Source: Saprospiraceae bacterium (GTDB lineage: Bacteria; Bacteroidota; Bacteroidia; Chitinophagales; Saprospiraceae). From it: DNA of 38,657 nt. The notes under the pieces are model-generated. The model was not told the origin of the DNA. It did not search any database and worked only from the letters and a program-made list of their open reading frames with translations. Positions 8,307 to 16,349 of the stretch are shown here, piece after piece. Position 1 is the stretch's first letter. Every line of letters starts with the position of its first letter. The translations under genes were made by a program, and so were the position numbers. Location: contig JAGOHC010000009.1 of assembly GCA_017996375.1 (NCBI GenBank), positions 1-38,657 of the forward strand. Direction: 5' to 3'.

Positions 8307-9332
8307 ATGCAAACGCTATCCACCACTGCCTACGAACAACAAAGCAAAACAAAAGCTAGGGTCATATCAATAGTGGCGCACATCCTTTTGTTGTTGTTAT
8401 TAGCCATTCGGTATGAAGTAGAAGTACCGGAGTTAGACCCACCACCCATCTCCTTAGTGTTTGCCGATTTACAGCCACCATTAAGCGATGGCGGAGGCAA
8501 TGTCGCCTACGGCGAACCCGATGCCGGTGAAGGAGACGAACCAACCCCTATCAGCAAAGAAGTTGGCGAAACTGCCGAGCCACAACCAGAAGAAACACCC
8601 GAACCGGAACCAACACCGCCCGCAAAAGAAACGCCTACTCCGATAGCACCACCGAAAGAAACAAAACCCGCTCCTAAAGAAGATACTAAAAAAATAGTTA
8701 CCGATAACGACCCCGATGGCGTAGCACTCAAAAAGAAACGCGAACGCGAAGCTAAGGCAAAAGCCGAACGTGAAACGCGCGAACGTGCAGATGCAGAACG
8801 CCGCGAACGCGCAGCAGCTACCGAAGCAAGAGAAAAAGCTGACCGCGAAGCTAAGGCAAAAGCTAAGGCAGATGCAGATGCCAAAGCACAAGCCGATGCT
8901 AAAAAGAAATTCGGCGGATTTTTTGGGGGCGGTGGCAATGGTAGCGGTAACGGAAATACTGGCAAACCGGGCAATCAAGGCGACCCAGATGGCGACCCCG
9001 ATTCAAAAAATATTAATGGTGGACCAGGCAAAGGTAGCGGCAGTGGTAGCGGCGACGGTGTTGGCGGCAACTTGCGTGGCAGAAAAGTGAAATATAAACC
9101 TTCTCCGAGCGACCGTTCGCAAAAAACAGGTAAAGTAAATGTAGAAGTTTGCGTAGATAAAAACGGGCGCGTAGTAAGTGCAAAAGCTACAGCAAAAGGC
9201 AGCACCAACCTCGACCCAGAACTTGCCGACAAAGCAGAAGATATTGCCCAAGATTATGTTTTTGAACCAAGTGGTTTTGACAGGCAGTGCGGAACTGTTT
9301 TAGTAAACTTCCAATTCAATAAAGGAAATTAG
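8307..9332 (+). CDS. tonB: TonB-family energy transducer with TolA-like helix and Gly/Asp-rich linker
   Basis: Periplasm-spanning protein that links the ExbBD motor to outer-membrane receptors. Of 341 residues, the cytoplasmic start is 1-18, the membrane anchor about 19-35 (VISIVAHILLLLLLAI), a Pro/Glu-rich stretch about 70-130, a charged Ala/Lys/Glu/Arg helix about 140-200 resembling TolA, a Gly/Asn/Asp-rich linker about 200-258, and a TonB C-terminal domain about 262-341 (GKVNVEVCVDKNGRVVSAKA). Two cysteines (282 and 328) within that domain could form a disulfide. It follows exbD by 48 nt. Whether it serves TonB receptors or a Tol-Pal-like envelope role cannot be decided from sequence; the TolA-like helix makes the second a fair alternative. 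Confidence 0.85.
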   Translation: MQTLSTTAYEQQSKTKARVISIVAHILLLLLLAIRYEVEVPELDPPPISLVFADLQPPLSDGGGNVAYGEPDAGEGDEPTPISKEVGETAEPQPEETPEPEPTPPAKETPTPIAPPKETKPAPKEDTKKIVTDNDPDGVALKKKREREAKAKAERETRERADAERRERAAATEAREKADREAKAKAKADADAKAQADAKKKFGGFFGGGGNGSGNGNTGKPGNQGDPDGDPDSKNINGGPGKGSGSGSGDGVGGNLRGRKVKYKPSPSDRSQKTGKVNVEVCVDKNGRVVSAKATAKGSTNLDPELADKAEDIAQDYVFEPSGFDRQCGTVLVNFQFNKGN

Positions 9333-9339
9333 ATTCTTT

Positions 9340-9364
9340 GTTTTGCATCCGCAAAACACTTTTT
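9340..9364 (+). terminator. Possible intrinsic terminator after tonB
   Basis: A 7-bp stem (9340-9346 with 9351-9357), 4-nt loop and a T-run at 9360-9364. The stem is AT-rich, so strength is uncertain, but it sits 8 nt after the tonB stop. Confidence 0.5.
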
Positions 9365-9398
9365 CTCGCACTTTTGTAAAAATTATGGCGGAATGTTT

Positions 9399-9406
9399 TA
9401 GTTTTG
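9399..9406 (+). promoter_or_regulatory. -7 box (TAGTTTTG) of comM
   Basis: Exact TAnnTTTG with TTTTG at 9372-9376 as a possible -33 element (spacing 22 nt). The ATG is 45 nt downstream, so comM is transcribed separately from the Ton genes. Confidence 0.5.
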
Positions 9407-9450
9407 GTACAACGTATCAAATACATTAAAAACATACTAATCCTTAATTC

Positions 9451-11007
9451 ATGTTAGTAAAAACCTTTGCAAGTACCGTCAACGGGGTTGATGCACAAAC
9501 CATTACTGTTGAGGTAAGTGCAGGAGGCACTGTAGCAGCTGGCAAGGTTGCCTACTACTTGGTTGGCTTGCCCGATAACGCCGTCAAAGAAGGCTACCAA
9601 CGCATAGAAGCTGCCACCAAAAGCATCGGGTTACGCGTACCGCGCATGAAAATAGTCGTCAACTTAGCTCCGGCAGATATACGCAAAGAAGGCTCCGCTT
9701 ACGATTTACCCATCGCCATAGGTATGCTCTCCGCCACCGAACAAGTTCGCTGTGAGCACTTGGAAGATTACATCATCATGGGGGAGCTATCCCTTGATGG
9801 TAGCATTCGTCCCATCAAAGGAGCGTTACCTATTGCCATACAGAGTCGTAAGGAAAAATTTAAAGCCATTATATTACCCAAACAGAACGCCCGCGAAGCT
9901 GCCATCGTTAATGACATTAATGTATATGGTGTAGAAACTTTGCAAGAAGCAATAGATGTATTAAATGGTGACCCAACCATACAACCTACGATAGTAAACA
10001 CCCGCGAAGATTTTTTTAACAACCAAAATAATTATGCAATTGACTTTGCGGATGTTCGCGGACAAGAAAACATCAAACGTGCATTAGAGTTGGCTGCTGC
10101 TGGCGGGCATAATGCTATTCTCATAGGCCCACCTGGTGCGGGTAAAACCATGTTAGCACGCCGCATGCCGGGTATATTGCCACCCCTCAACCTGCACGAA
10201 GCGTTAGAAACCACCAAGATACATTCGGTTGCCGGAATATTAGCGCCCAATACAGCACTCATCACTACGCGCCCGTTTCGTTCACCACATCACACCATCA
10301 GCGATGTGGCGTTGGTGGGCGGCGGCACAAACCCTTCGCCGGGAGAAATATCATTATCGCACAATGGCGTTTTGTTTTTAGACGAATTGCCAGAGTTCAA
10401 ACGCTCCGTGTTAGAGGTGTTGCGGCAACCGATGGAGGAGCGCAAAGTAACTATATCCAGGGCAAAATCATCGGTGGATTATCCGGCGAATTTTATGTTG
10501 ATTGCCTCCATGAATCCGTGTCCTTGTGGGTATTATAATCACCCCGAAAAAGAGTGCGTTTGCGGACCCGGTATCGTAAAAAAATATCTTACAAAAATTT
10601 CAGGACCACTATTAGACCGTATTGATTTACACGTGGAAGTAACGCCTGTCGGCTACGATGAATTGGCAAGTATTGAACGACCTCAAGAGCATAGCGAAAC
10701 CATCGCTGCACGTGTAATAAAGGCGCGCGAAATCCAAACAGAGCGCTTCAAAGAAGTACAAGGTATTTACAGTAATGCACAGATGCCTACACAAATGGTA
10801 CGCGATTTTTGCACGCTCAACCAAGCAGGTATCACACTTCTCAAAACAGCCATGAATCGCTTGCAACTTTCGGCACGTGCCTACGACCGCATCCTAAAAG
10901 TGGCACGTACAGCAGCCGACCTCGCCGGTAGTAGCGATATTAAAATTGAACATCTGGCGGAAGCCATACAGTATCGAAGTTTGGATAGAGAAGGCTGGGC
11001 TGGCTAA
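9451..11007 (+). CDS. comM: YifB/ComM-family AAA+ ATPase (Mg-chelatase-like)
   Basis: Hexameric helicase-like ATPase that, in studied bacteria, promotes branch migration during integration of transformed DNA. The 518 residues have the three usual parts: N-terminal ChlI/Lon-like domain (about 1-175, starting MLVKTFASTVNGVDAQ), AAA+ core with Walker A GPPGAGKT at 226-233 and Walker B LFLDE at 308-312, and a C-terminal Mg-chelatase domain (about 400-510) ending in the Arg-rich AYDRILKVARTAADLA segment. A four-cysteine cluster (357, 359, 369, 371; CPCGYY then CVCG) is family-typical and may bind zinc. The full length equals that of known homologues. Confidence 0.93.
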   Translation: MLVKTFASTVNGVDAQTITVEVSAGGTVAAGKVAYYLVGLPDNAVKEGYQRIEAATKSIGLRVPRMKIVVNLAPADIRKEGSAYDLPIAIGMLSATEQVRCEHLEDYIIMGELSLDGSIRPIKGALPIAIQSRKEKFKAIILPKQNAREAAIVNDINVYGVETLQEAIDVLNGDPTIQPTIVNTREDFFNNQNNYAIDFADVRGQENIKRALELAAAGGHNAILIGPPGAGKTMLARRMPGILPPLNLHEALETTKIHSVAGILAPNTALITTRPFRSPHHTISDVALVGGGTNPSPGEISLSHNGVLFLDELPEFKRSVLEVLRQPMEERKVTISRAKSSVDYPANFMLIASMNPCPCGYYNHPEKECVCGPGIVKKYLTKISGPLLDRIDLHVEVTPVGYDELASIERPQEHSETIAARVIKAREIQTERFKEVQGIYSNAQMPTQMVRDFCTLNQAGITLLKTAMNRLQLSARAYDRILKVARTAADLAGSSDIKIEHLAEAIQYRSLDREGWAG

Positions 11008-11054
11008 ATATTTTAGGTAAAATATTCTGTTAATCTTTTGAGTAAATAATAACT

Positions 11055-11786
11055 GTGTGTACTGTTACCTATATTCCTACAAGCAATAAAACATTTTTAT
11101 TAACGAGTAACCGAGATGAGGCTCCGAACCGTTCGATGCCGCAGCTTATTTTTGATGAGGCTTCGCCAACGCTGCGCTTGTTACACCCAAAGGATGCGCG
11201 TGCTGGCGGCACTTGGCTTGTCGCAACCAATAACGGAACAGTTGCTTGCTTGTTAAACGGCGCGTTTAAAAAACATCACCATTCGCCACCGTATCGGCGT
11301 AGCAGAGGCTTAATGATTCTGGATGCTGCAACGCAGTATAATTCATTTGAAAATTTTACACAACACTATGATTTTGAAGGAATTGAACCGTTTACTTTAG
11401 TTGTTTGCGAAAGCGAAAAAGTATTTGAGTTGCGTTGGGACGAACAGCAGATATTTTGGAAGCAACTTGATGAAACCCAACCACACATTTGGGCTTCTGC
11501 CACACTCTACACACTGGAAGCGCAGCAAAAACGAAGACAATGGTTGGCAGATTTTATACAACAACAAGCACCTTTAGATGCCGAAAAAATATTGCTTTTT
11601 CACAAAACTGCCGGCGATGGCGATACCGAAAATGATGTGATTATGAATAGAAATAACTTTGTAAAAACAGTCAGCATAACACGGATAGAAAAGCAAGCGG
11701 GAGCTATGCAAATGCGTTATGAAGATTTGCAATATAATACGGTATCGGAGGGTTCACTTCCGCTTCGTGTGGCTACGCCTCGGTAG
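11055..11786 (+). CDS. TANGO2/NRDE-family protein
   Basis: Named for the Asn-Arg-Asp-Glu motif, here SNRDE at 18-22. It starts at GTG 11055, giving Met-Cys-Thr-Val-Thr; Cys2 is nearly invariant in the family and resembles an N-terminal nucleophile of Ntn hydrolases, which supports this start over any later Met. Eukaryotic TANGO2 is linked to lipid/acyl-CoA or haem handling; bacterial roles are unsettled. It is 243 residues, close to normal length, and includes the typical GGTWLVATNNGTVACLLNG segment around 50-70. Its 3' end overlaps the convergent scpB by 14 nt. Confidence 0.88.
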   Translation: MCTVTYIPTSNKTFLLTSNRDEAPNRSMPQLIFDEASPTLRLLHPKDARAGGTWLVATNNGTVACLLNGAFKKHHHSPPYRRSRGLMILDAATQYNSFENFTQHYDFEGIEPFTLVVCESEKVFELRWDEQQIFWKQLDETQPHIWASATLYTLEAQQKRRQWLADFIQQQAPLDAEKILLFHKTAGDGDTENDVIMNRNNFVKTVSITRIEKQAGAMQMRYEDLQYNTVSEGSLPLRVATPR

Positions 11787-12369
11787 CGGCAGAAGGCACA
11801 GCTTCTTCGATAGGCGAAGGCTCGCCGATGGTATTTTCGGCATGGTCGAAATCTTTGAGCTTGGGTAAATCTTGTAAATTTTTCAGACCAAAATAATCCA
11901 TAAATTTAGTGGCGGTAGCATACAAAAGCGGCTTACCAGGTGCATCGCTTCGCCCAATAATAGTGATGAGTTCTTTCTCCAATAATTTTTGTACGGAGTA
12001 GTCGCTGCTCACACCGCGAATTTCTTCAATATCTGTTTTAGAAATTGGTTGCTTATATGCGATGATGGATAGCGTTTCTAAGGCAGCTTGCGAGAGGCGT
12101 TTTTTGGTAGTCTGTTTAAGATACGTGCCGATAGTGGTATGATATGCCCCCTTGGTGAGGAATTGATACCCTTGCGCTATTTCGACGATTTCTATGGCGG
12201 ATACGTCTTGTGCAAAGCGTTGCTTGAGTTGCTCGATGGCAGCCATAAGTATATCGTGCGAAAATTCCGTTTCAAAAGCGCTGTCCAAGCAGACTTTAAT
12301 TTCGTCTAAGGTGATAGGTTGTTCTGTACTGAATATGAGGCTTTCTATATGCTGTTGCAAATAATCCAT
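11773..12369 (-). CDS. scpB: SMC-ScpAB complex subunit ScpB
   Basis: Part of the bacterial condensin that organises and segregates the chromosome; it binds the kleisin ScpA. The 198 residues form two winged-helix domains: about 1-75 (QHIESLIFSTEQPITLDEI) and about 85-165 (LETLSIIAYKQPISKTDIEEIRG, then APGKPLLYATATKFMDYFGL), both highly characteristic. The C-terminal ~25 residues are acidic and probably unstructured. No scpA is nearby. Its promoter box is at 12395-12402, and its end overlaps the TANGO2-family gene by 14 nt on the opposite strand. Confidence 0.93.
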   Translation of the reverse strand: MDYLQQHIESLIFSTEQPITLDEIKVCLDSAFETEFSHDILMAAIEQLKQRFAQDVSAIEIVEIAQGYQFLTKGAYHTTIGTYLKQTTKKRLSQAALETLSIIAYKQPISKTDIEEIRGVSSDYSVQKLLEKELITIIGRSDAPGKPLLYATATKFMDYFGLKNLQDLPKLKDFDHAENTIGEPSPIEEAVPSAATEA

Positions 12370-12394
12370 TGATAATAATTGTTATATGATGCAA

Positions 12395-12402
12395 CAAAAG
12401 TA
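12395..12402 (-). promoter_or_regulatory. -7 box (TACTTTTG, minus strand) of scpB
   Basis: Exact TAnnTTTG match 25 nt before the scpB ATG, in the space shared with the divergent Nudix gene. Confidence 0.5.
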
Positions 12403-12464
12403 CAGACTTTATCGTGTGTAAATAGTTTTTTTATAGAAAAATCCAAAACAAACACTCCTGATAC

Positions 12465-12875
12465 GTGATAGATTTTAAGGTACGCTTGATATTGGAACGA
12501 CAAGGCAGAATTTTGCTCCTACGCCAAACCTCCAAAAACGGAGGGCAATATACCCTTATTGGTGGGCGCGTAGAAAATACCGAACTCGCCAAGCAAGCCC
12601 TGATTCGCGAAAGCGAAGAGGAAACGGGCATCCAACTTTTGCCCGAAAATTTAGAGTTGGCACACGTCCTACACAAAAAAACATTGCGCGCCATTCGTAT
12701 CACACTCTACTTCAAAGCTAAGGTGTGGTCTGGCGACGCGGTTTCTAAAGAGTTGAATAAATTTAAAAGTGTGGAGTGGTTTTATTTGGATAACCTACCG
12801 CGCAATCTTTCTCCTACCGCAAAATTTGTACTAGAACAATATCGTTCAGGCAAATATTATTCCGAGCTATCTTGA
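12465..12875 (+). CDS. Nudix hydrolase
   Basis: Hydrolyses a nucleoside diphosphate linked to another group (substrate unknown). The Nudix box GX5EX7REUXEEXGU is complete: Gly34, Glu40, Arg48-Glu49, Glu52-Glu53, Gly55-Ile56. The 136 residues are a single Nudix fold with no extra domain. The GTG at 12465 is the only start that retains the first beta strand (IDFKVRLILERQGRILLLRQ). It stands alone, divergent from scpB; no promoter box was recognised. Confidence 0.87.
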   Translation: MIDFKVRLILERQGRILLLRQTSKNGGQYTLIGGRVENTELAKQALIRESEEETGIQLLPENLELAHVLHKKTLRAIRITLYFKAKVWSGDAVSKELNKFKSVEWFYLDNLPRNLSPTAKFVLEQYRSGKYYSELS

Positions 12876-13013
12876 TATTTAATCTACTGATTATCAAAAT
12901 ATTATTAAAAGTAGTTATGTATTAACAACGTTGTTCTATTGCATATTCGGAATATCGCTTATTTTTACACCCGTCGCAAATAATAACTACACACTATTTA
13001 CACCAATGCTACA

Positions 13014-13760
13014 ATGAGCAACCACACTATTTATACAAATCTGCAAACTGCAAAAGCTAACGGAGAAAAAAAATTCGCCGTGCTGATTGACCCCGATAAA
13101 GTGCGCTTAGGCAATATGGACACTATCATCAACTTAGCCATACAAGCACAGGTGGACTATTTTTTTATCGGCGGCAGCTTAGTGGTTAATGATATGTTGG
13201 ATTACTGCTTGCAAACTATCCGCAAGCAATGCAATATCCCGATGGTGTTGTTTCCGGGCAATTCTTCTCAGCTGAGTTATAAAGCAGATGGCATTTTGTT
13301 TCTTTCTCTCATATCAGGACGCAACCCTGATCTGCTCATAGGGCGACACGTCATCAGTGCCCCTTTTTTGAAAATGAGTCCGCTAGAAGTCATTTCTACA
13401 GGATATATGCTCGTAGATGGCGGCGTACCGACAACTGTTTTGTATATGAGCAACACACAACCTATTCCTGCAACTAAGGACGATGTGGCGGTGTGCACGG
13501 CAATGGCCGGTGAACTGCTTGGCTTAAAACTTATTTATATGGATGCGGGTAGCGGTGCAAAAAATGCAATTAGCGAAAGCATGATTTCGGCAGTACGTGG
13601 TGCAATTGCCGTGCCACTCATCGTTGGCGGTGGCATCAGCACACCCGAAAAGGCACGACTCAATGTACTCGCTGGTGCAGATGTTGTAGTAGTGGGTAAT
13701 GCTATTGAAAAAGACCCACAATTAGTTTTGTCTATCGCCGATGCCGTTCACGGTAAGTGA
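13014..13760 (+). CDS. Geranylgeranylglyceryl phosphate synthase-like prenyltransferase (PcrB/GGGPS family)
   Basis: TIM-barrel enzyme that joins a polyprenyl diphosphate to sn-glycerol-1-phosphate, the committed ether-lipid step in archaea; bacterial homologues exist, including group II enzymes in Bacteroidota. In 248 residues: AVLIDPDK at 22-29 (Mg/diphosphate site), FIGGS at 51-55, FPGNSSQ at 80-86, SLISGRNP at 98-105, YMDAGSGA at 175-182 and VGGGIS at 204-209 (phosphate loop). The motifs fit GGGPS better than other TIM-barrel families. The next ether-lipid enzymes are not nearby. Its stop codon directly abuts that of the convergent dacB. Confidence 0.88.
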   Translation: MSNHTIYTNLQTAKANGEKKFAVLIDPDKVRLGNMDTIINLAIQAQVDYFFIGGSLVVNDMLDYCLQTIRKQCNIPMVLFPGNSSQLSYKADGILFLSLISGRNPDLLIGRHVISAPFLKMSPLEVISTGYMLVDGGVPTTVLYMSNTQPIPATKDDVAVCTAMAGELLGLKLIYMDAGSGAKNAISESMISAVRGAIAVPLIVGGGISTPEKARLNVLAGADVVVVGNAIEKDPQLVLSIADAVHGK

Positions 13761-15080
13761 TTAGTATGTGTTGTAGATGTAGGTTAATACTTTTTCCATT
13801 TCTTTTTTAATGGTGCTTACCTTGCAAAGGTAATTGTTGTGCATAAATGAAAACACCAGCACCGTTCCTTTTTTGGTAACAACATATCCACTCAAGCTGT
13901 GATTATTGCTCAACGTACCCGTTTTGGCAAACACAAAAGGCTGCCCGTTGTCGCCACCATAATTATCTTTTATCGTTCCCGAAACACCTCCTGCCGGAAA
14001 AATATCAAATAGCCTTGCCGAAGGATATTCGGTGTACATTTTTTGCAACAGCCGTACAATGCTGCGTGGCGTGACTAAATTGTAACGCGAAAGCCCTGAA
14101 CCATCCACCCACTTAGGTTCGTCGGGGAGGTCGCTCAATAAGTTTTGTTTTGCGTAAGCAATAATAGTAGCGGTATTCATATAACCATACAACTCATTGG
14201 AACAAAGTAGCAATAGTTGCTCGGCAATGAAGTTATCACTTTCTTGCATCATGCGCCGGTAAATAGAATCTGCAGAAACATCGCCCAATAGTATTGTTGA
14301 TTCAGACATACCCGGAGCGATGCCTGTGTATAAGCTAACAGTTTTTTCTAACGTGTCGCTCAATAATTTAACGCATAATTCATCTGAGTATAAAAACGGT
14401 ATTTCTTCTTCAAATAACGTTGCGGTTGCCGGACGCGAGTTGTATTCAAAAATATTTTCGTGAAAATGCCTGGTAACGTTAGGTTTAATGCTTTTGTTAT
14501 TCGGATTAGCTTGCACATACGATTGAAAATACTTCGGCTTAACGCCTAAAATCTGCGCGAAAGGTGGCAAGTCAAATTGTACCACGTTGCCGTATAGCGG
14601 TAGCGGCGAGCGTTCTGGTTGGTCATAAAACTCATAATCTTCCCACATCCAACCTTGTGCGAATCGGTCATCTTGAAAATTGCTCGAAGCAAAATAAAGA
14701 CTATTGTGTTGCCTACGTAAAAGCTGAAAAGCAGAAGAATCCGAAGGTAAAAAAGGATGCAACAATGCTGGATTGCCTGTACCCGAAAATATCAGCGAAT
14801 CACCGCGTAGCGTGTAACGCAACAAGGGCAAACGTTCGCCCATAAGGCGAAGACAGGTATAGAGTGTAAACATTTTTGTATTGGAGCCGGGCGTGAAGTA
14901 TTTGTCGTCGTTGTAGTTATAAATCGCCTCGTTGGTTTTAGGATTTGCCAACACAAAGCCCGTAAAATGTTTGGAGAAAATAGTAGAATGTTCAATCATG
15001 TTTCGCAACCGCTGTTGTGCCGAAGCTGAAGCGGATTGAACAACAATAAACAGAAAAACTATTGTAAAATGTTTAATCAT
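13761..15080 (-). CDS. dacB: D-alanyl-D-alanine carboxypeptidase/endopeptidase, S13 family (PBP4-like)
   Basis: Periplasmic penicillin-binding protein that trims or cleaves peptidoglycan cross-links. From ATG 15080 it has 439 residues with a signal peptide at 1-21 (QSASASA, then QQ). All three active-site motifs are present: SNTK with Ser66 and Lys69, SDN at 281-283, KTG at 386-388 (FAKTGTLSN), plus the S13-typical DGSGLSRYN at 326-334. A TTG at 15089 in frame would add three residues and touch the upstream stop; ATG 15080 gives a normal signal peptide. It is last in a three-gene minus-strand cluster with a 9-nt gap from the preceding gene. Confidence 0.92.
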   Translation of the reverse strand: MIKHFTIVFLFIVVQSASASAQQRLRNMIEHSTIFSKHFTGFVLANPKTNEAIYNYNDDKYFTPGSNTKMFTLYTCLRLMGERLPLLRYTLRGDSLIFSGTGNPALLHPFLPSDSSAFQLLRRQHNSLYFASSNFQDDRFAQGWMWEDYEFYDQPERSPLPLYGNVVQFDLPPFAQILGVKPKYFQSYVQANPNNKSIKPNVTRHFHENIFEYNSRPATATLFEEEIPFLYSDELCVKLLSDTLEKTVSLYTGIAPGMSESTILLGDVSADSIYRRMMQESDNFIAEQLLLLCSNELYGYMNTATIIAYAKQNLLSDLPDEPKWVDGSGLSRYNLVTPRSIVRLLQKMYTEYPSARLFDIFPAGGVSGTIKDNYGGDNGQPFVFAKTGTLSNNHSLSGYVVTKKGTVLVFSFMHNNYLCKVSTIKKEMEKVLTYIYNTY

Positions 15081-15089
15081 CAAAAGCAA

Positions 15090-15440
15090 TTAATTTTGTT
15101 GATATTCGTCAAAATAGCGCACAGCCAACCGTTTCAATAGCTGCTCTTGATATTGCGCACCTTTTGCCGTAAACGGGCGTAACGACCGCCAATGGGGCCA
15201 GCCGTCAGCGTCGCGTCCTTCAAATTCGTAATAATCTTCGTAGCTCAATAAACGACAAGTGGCAATATGCATCAAGTCTTGTTTTTCTTCTTTCGTAAAT
15301 GCCTTTTTCCATCGCCCCAGCTCTTGAATACCGATAAACAAAAGTGCCGCATTGAGGTCGGGGAGTGTGGATAGTTGCAGTGTTTCTTTCAAAAAATTTT
15401 GTATCCGTAACCATTCAAAATCTAATTGCCAATTTTCCAT
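15090..15440 (-). CDS. Small conserved protein of unknown function
   Basis: 116 residues with no signal peptide, membrane helix or family I can name with confidence. It is acidic and aromatic, with a segment LLFIGIQELGRWKKAFTKEE (34-53), then QDLMHIATCRLLS and YEFEGRDADGWPHW (about 71-84), which looks like a conserved core rather than random sequence. It lies 6 nt after the SDR gene stop and 9 nt before dacB, so it is almost certainly translated in that transcript. Probably cytoplasmic; function unknown. Confidence 0.8.
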   Translation of the reverse strand: MENWQLDFEWLRIQNFLKETLQLSTLPDLNAALLFIGIQELGRWKKAFTKEEKQDLMHIATCRLLSYEDYYEFEGRDADGWPHWRSLRPFTAKGAQYQEQLLKRLAVRYFDEYQQN

Positions 15441-15446
15441 AACGTG

Positions 15447-16232
15447 TTATAAACTTTTAGTTCTACCGCCATCAACCGGCAGGTTGATACCACTAATATA
15501 GCTCGCCGCAGGCGATGCTAAAAATGCCACCGCCGCCGCTACTTCTTGCGCCTCGCCGATGCGCCCCAACGGAATGGCTTGTATCATGGCTTGCTCTACT
15601 TCTTCATTCGTCTTTCCGCTTGCTACCACTTGTCGGGATACGATTGCTAACATGCGCTCAGTGCGTGTAGCCCCAGGCAAAACGTTATTCACCGTGATAC
15701 CAAATTGCCCCAATTCATTTGCCATTGTTTTCGCCCAGTTCGCCACAGCACCACGTATAGTATTTGATACGCCTAAGTTTTCGAGTGGCTGTTTTACGGA
15801 AGTAGAAATGATATTGATAATGCGCCCGTAACCTTCTTTTTTCATGCCCTGAATAACGTTTTGCGTGAGCAAATGGTTGGCTAACAAATGTTGCCGGAAG
15901 GCATCTTCAAAGGCACTGCCTTCGGCTTCTACTATGCTCCCTGCTGCAGGCCCGCCAGTATTATTTATAAGGATATGAATGGGTTTTAATTCGGTGATAG
16001 CTGTGATGCGTTGTAATAGTATACGCGAATCGTTGTAATCCACCGCAAGGTAATCATGGTGCTGCCCGTGCGAATTATCCAACTCCATTTTTACATCGTG
16101 GAGCAAATCTGTACTACGTGCTACTAAGGTGATGTTAGCACCCAATAATGCTAATTCGATGGCAATGGCTTTACCTATACCTTTGCTACTGCCGCCTACG
16201 AGTGCATTTTTACCTATGAGTGATAAATTCAT
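15447..16232 (-). CDS. SDR-family protein lacking the YxxxK catalytic pair
   Basis: 261 residues with a Rossmann fold: nucleotide-binding GGSSKGIG at 13-20, NNTGGP at 90-95, Ser143 in IISTSV and the C-terminal ISGINLPVDGG near 250-258. At the position of the SDR Tyr-x-x-x-Lys the sequence reads Ser156-Asn-Thr-Ile-Arg160, so both the catalytic Tyr and Lys are replaced. A beta-ketoacyl reductase-like SDR subgroup with a degenerate tetrad is known; activity cannot be assumed. A Met at 16280 lies upstream of the promoter box at 16266-16273, so Met at 16232 is the start. First gene of the SDR-unknown-dacB cluster. Confidence 0.88.
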   Translation of the reverse strand: MNLSLIGKNALVGGSSKGIGKAIAIELALLGANITLVARSTDLLHDVKMELDNSHGQHHDYLAVDYNDSRILLQRITAITELKPIHILINNTGGPAAGSIVEAEGSAFEDAFRQHLLANHLLTQNVIQGMKKEGYGRIINIISTSVKQPLENLGVSNTIRGAVANWAKTMANELGQFGITVNNVLPGATRTERMLAIVSRQVVASGKTNEEVEQAMIQAIPLGRIGEAQEVAAAVAFLASPAASYISGINLPVDGGRTKSL

Positions 16233-16265
16233 TTTATTGTTGTTAAGTTTTGAAGGATGATTTCG

Positions 16266-16273
16266 CAAAAATA
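16266..16273 (-). promoter_or_regulatory. -7 box (TATTTTTG, minus strand) of the SDR-dacB cluster
   Basis: Exact TAnnTTTG match; fixes the SDR start at 16232 with a leader of about 28 nt. It lies 22 nt from the divergent box at 16296-16303. Confidence 0.55.
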
Positions 16274-16295
16274 ACATCAAGCAGTTAATATTTTG

Positions 16296-16303
16296 TACAT
16301 TTG
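16296..16303 (+). promoter_or_regulatory. -7 box (TACATTTG) of the M14 carboxypeptidase gene
   Basis: Exact TAnnTTTG match, 46 nt before the ATG at 16350. Back-to-back with the minus-strand box at 16266-16273, so the two polymerases would compete for overlapping DNA. Confidence 0.55.
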
Positions 16304-16349
16304 TCAGCTTTTGCAGATACTTTTTTAATAAATAACAAAAACATTATAT

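Noticed and set aside
8481..8978. Minus-strand ORFs of over 150 codons opposite tonB
   Set aside because: Low-complexity complements of the Ala/Lys/Glu and Gly-rich linker; TonB is clearly the real gene.
12924..12935. 12-bp perfect palindrome AACAACGTTGTT upstream of the GGGPS gene (a 10-bp core also at 107-116)
   Set aside because: Short and likely by chance in CAA/TTG-rich DNA; no consistent distance to a promoter.
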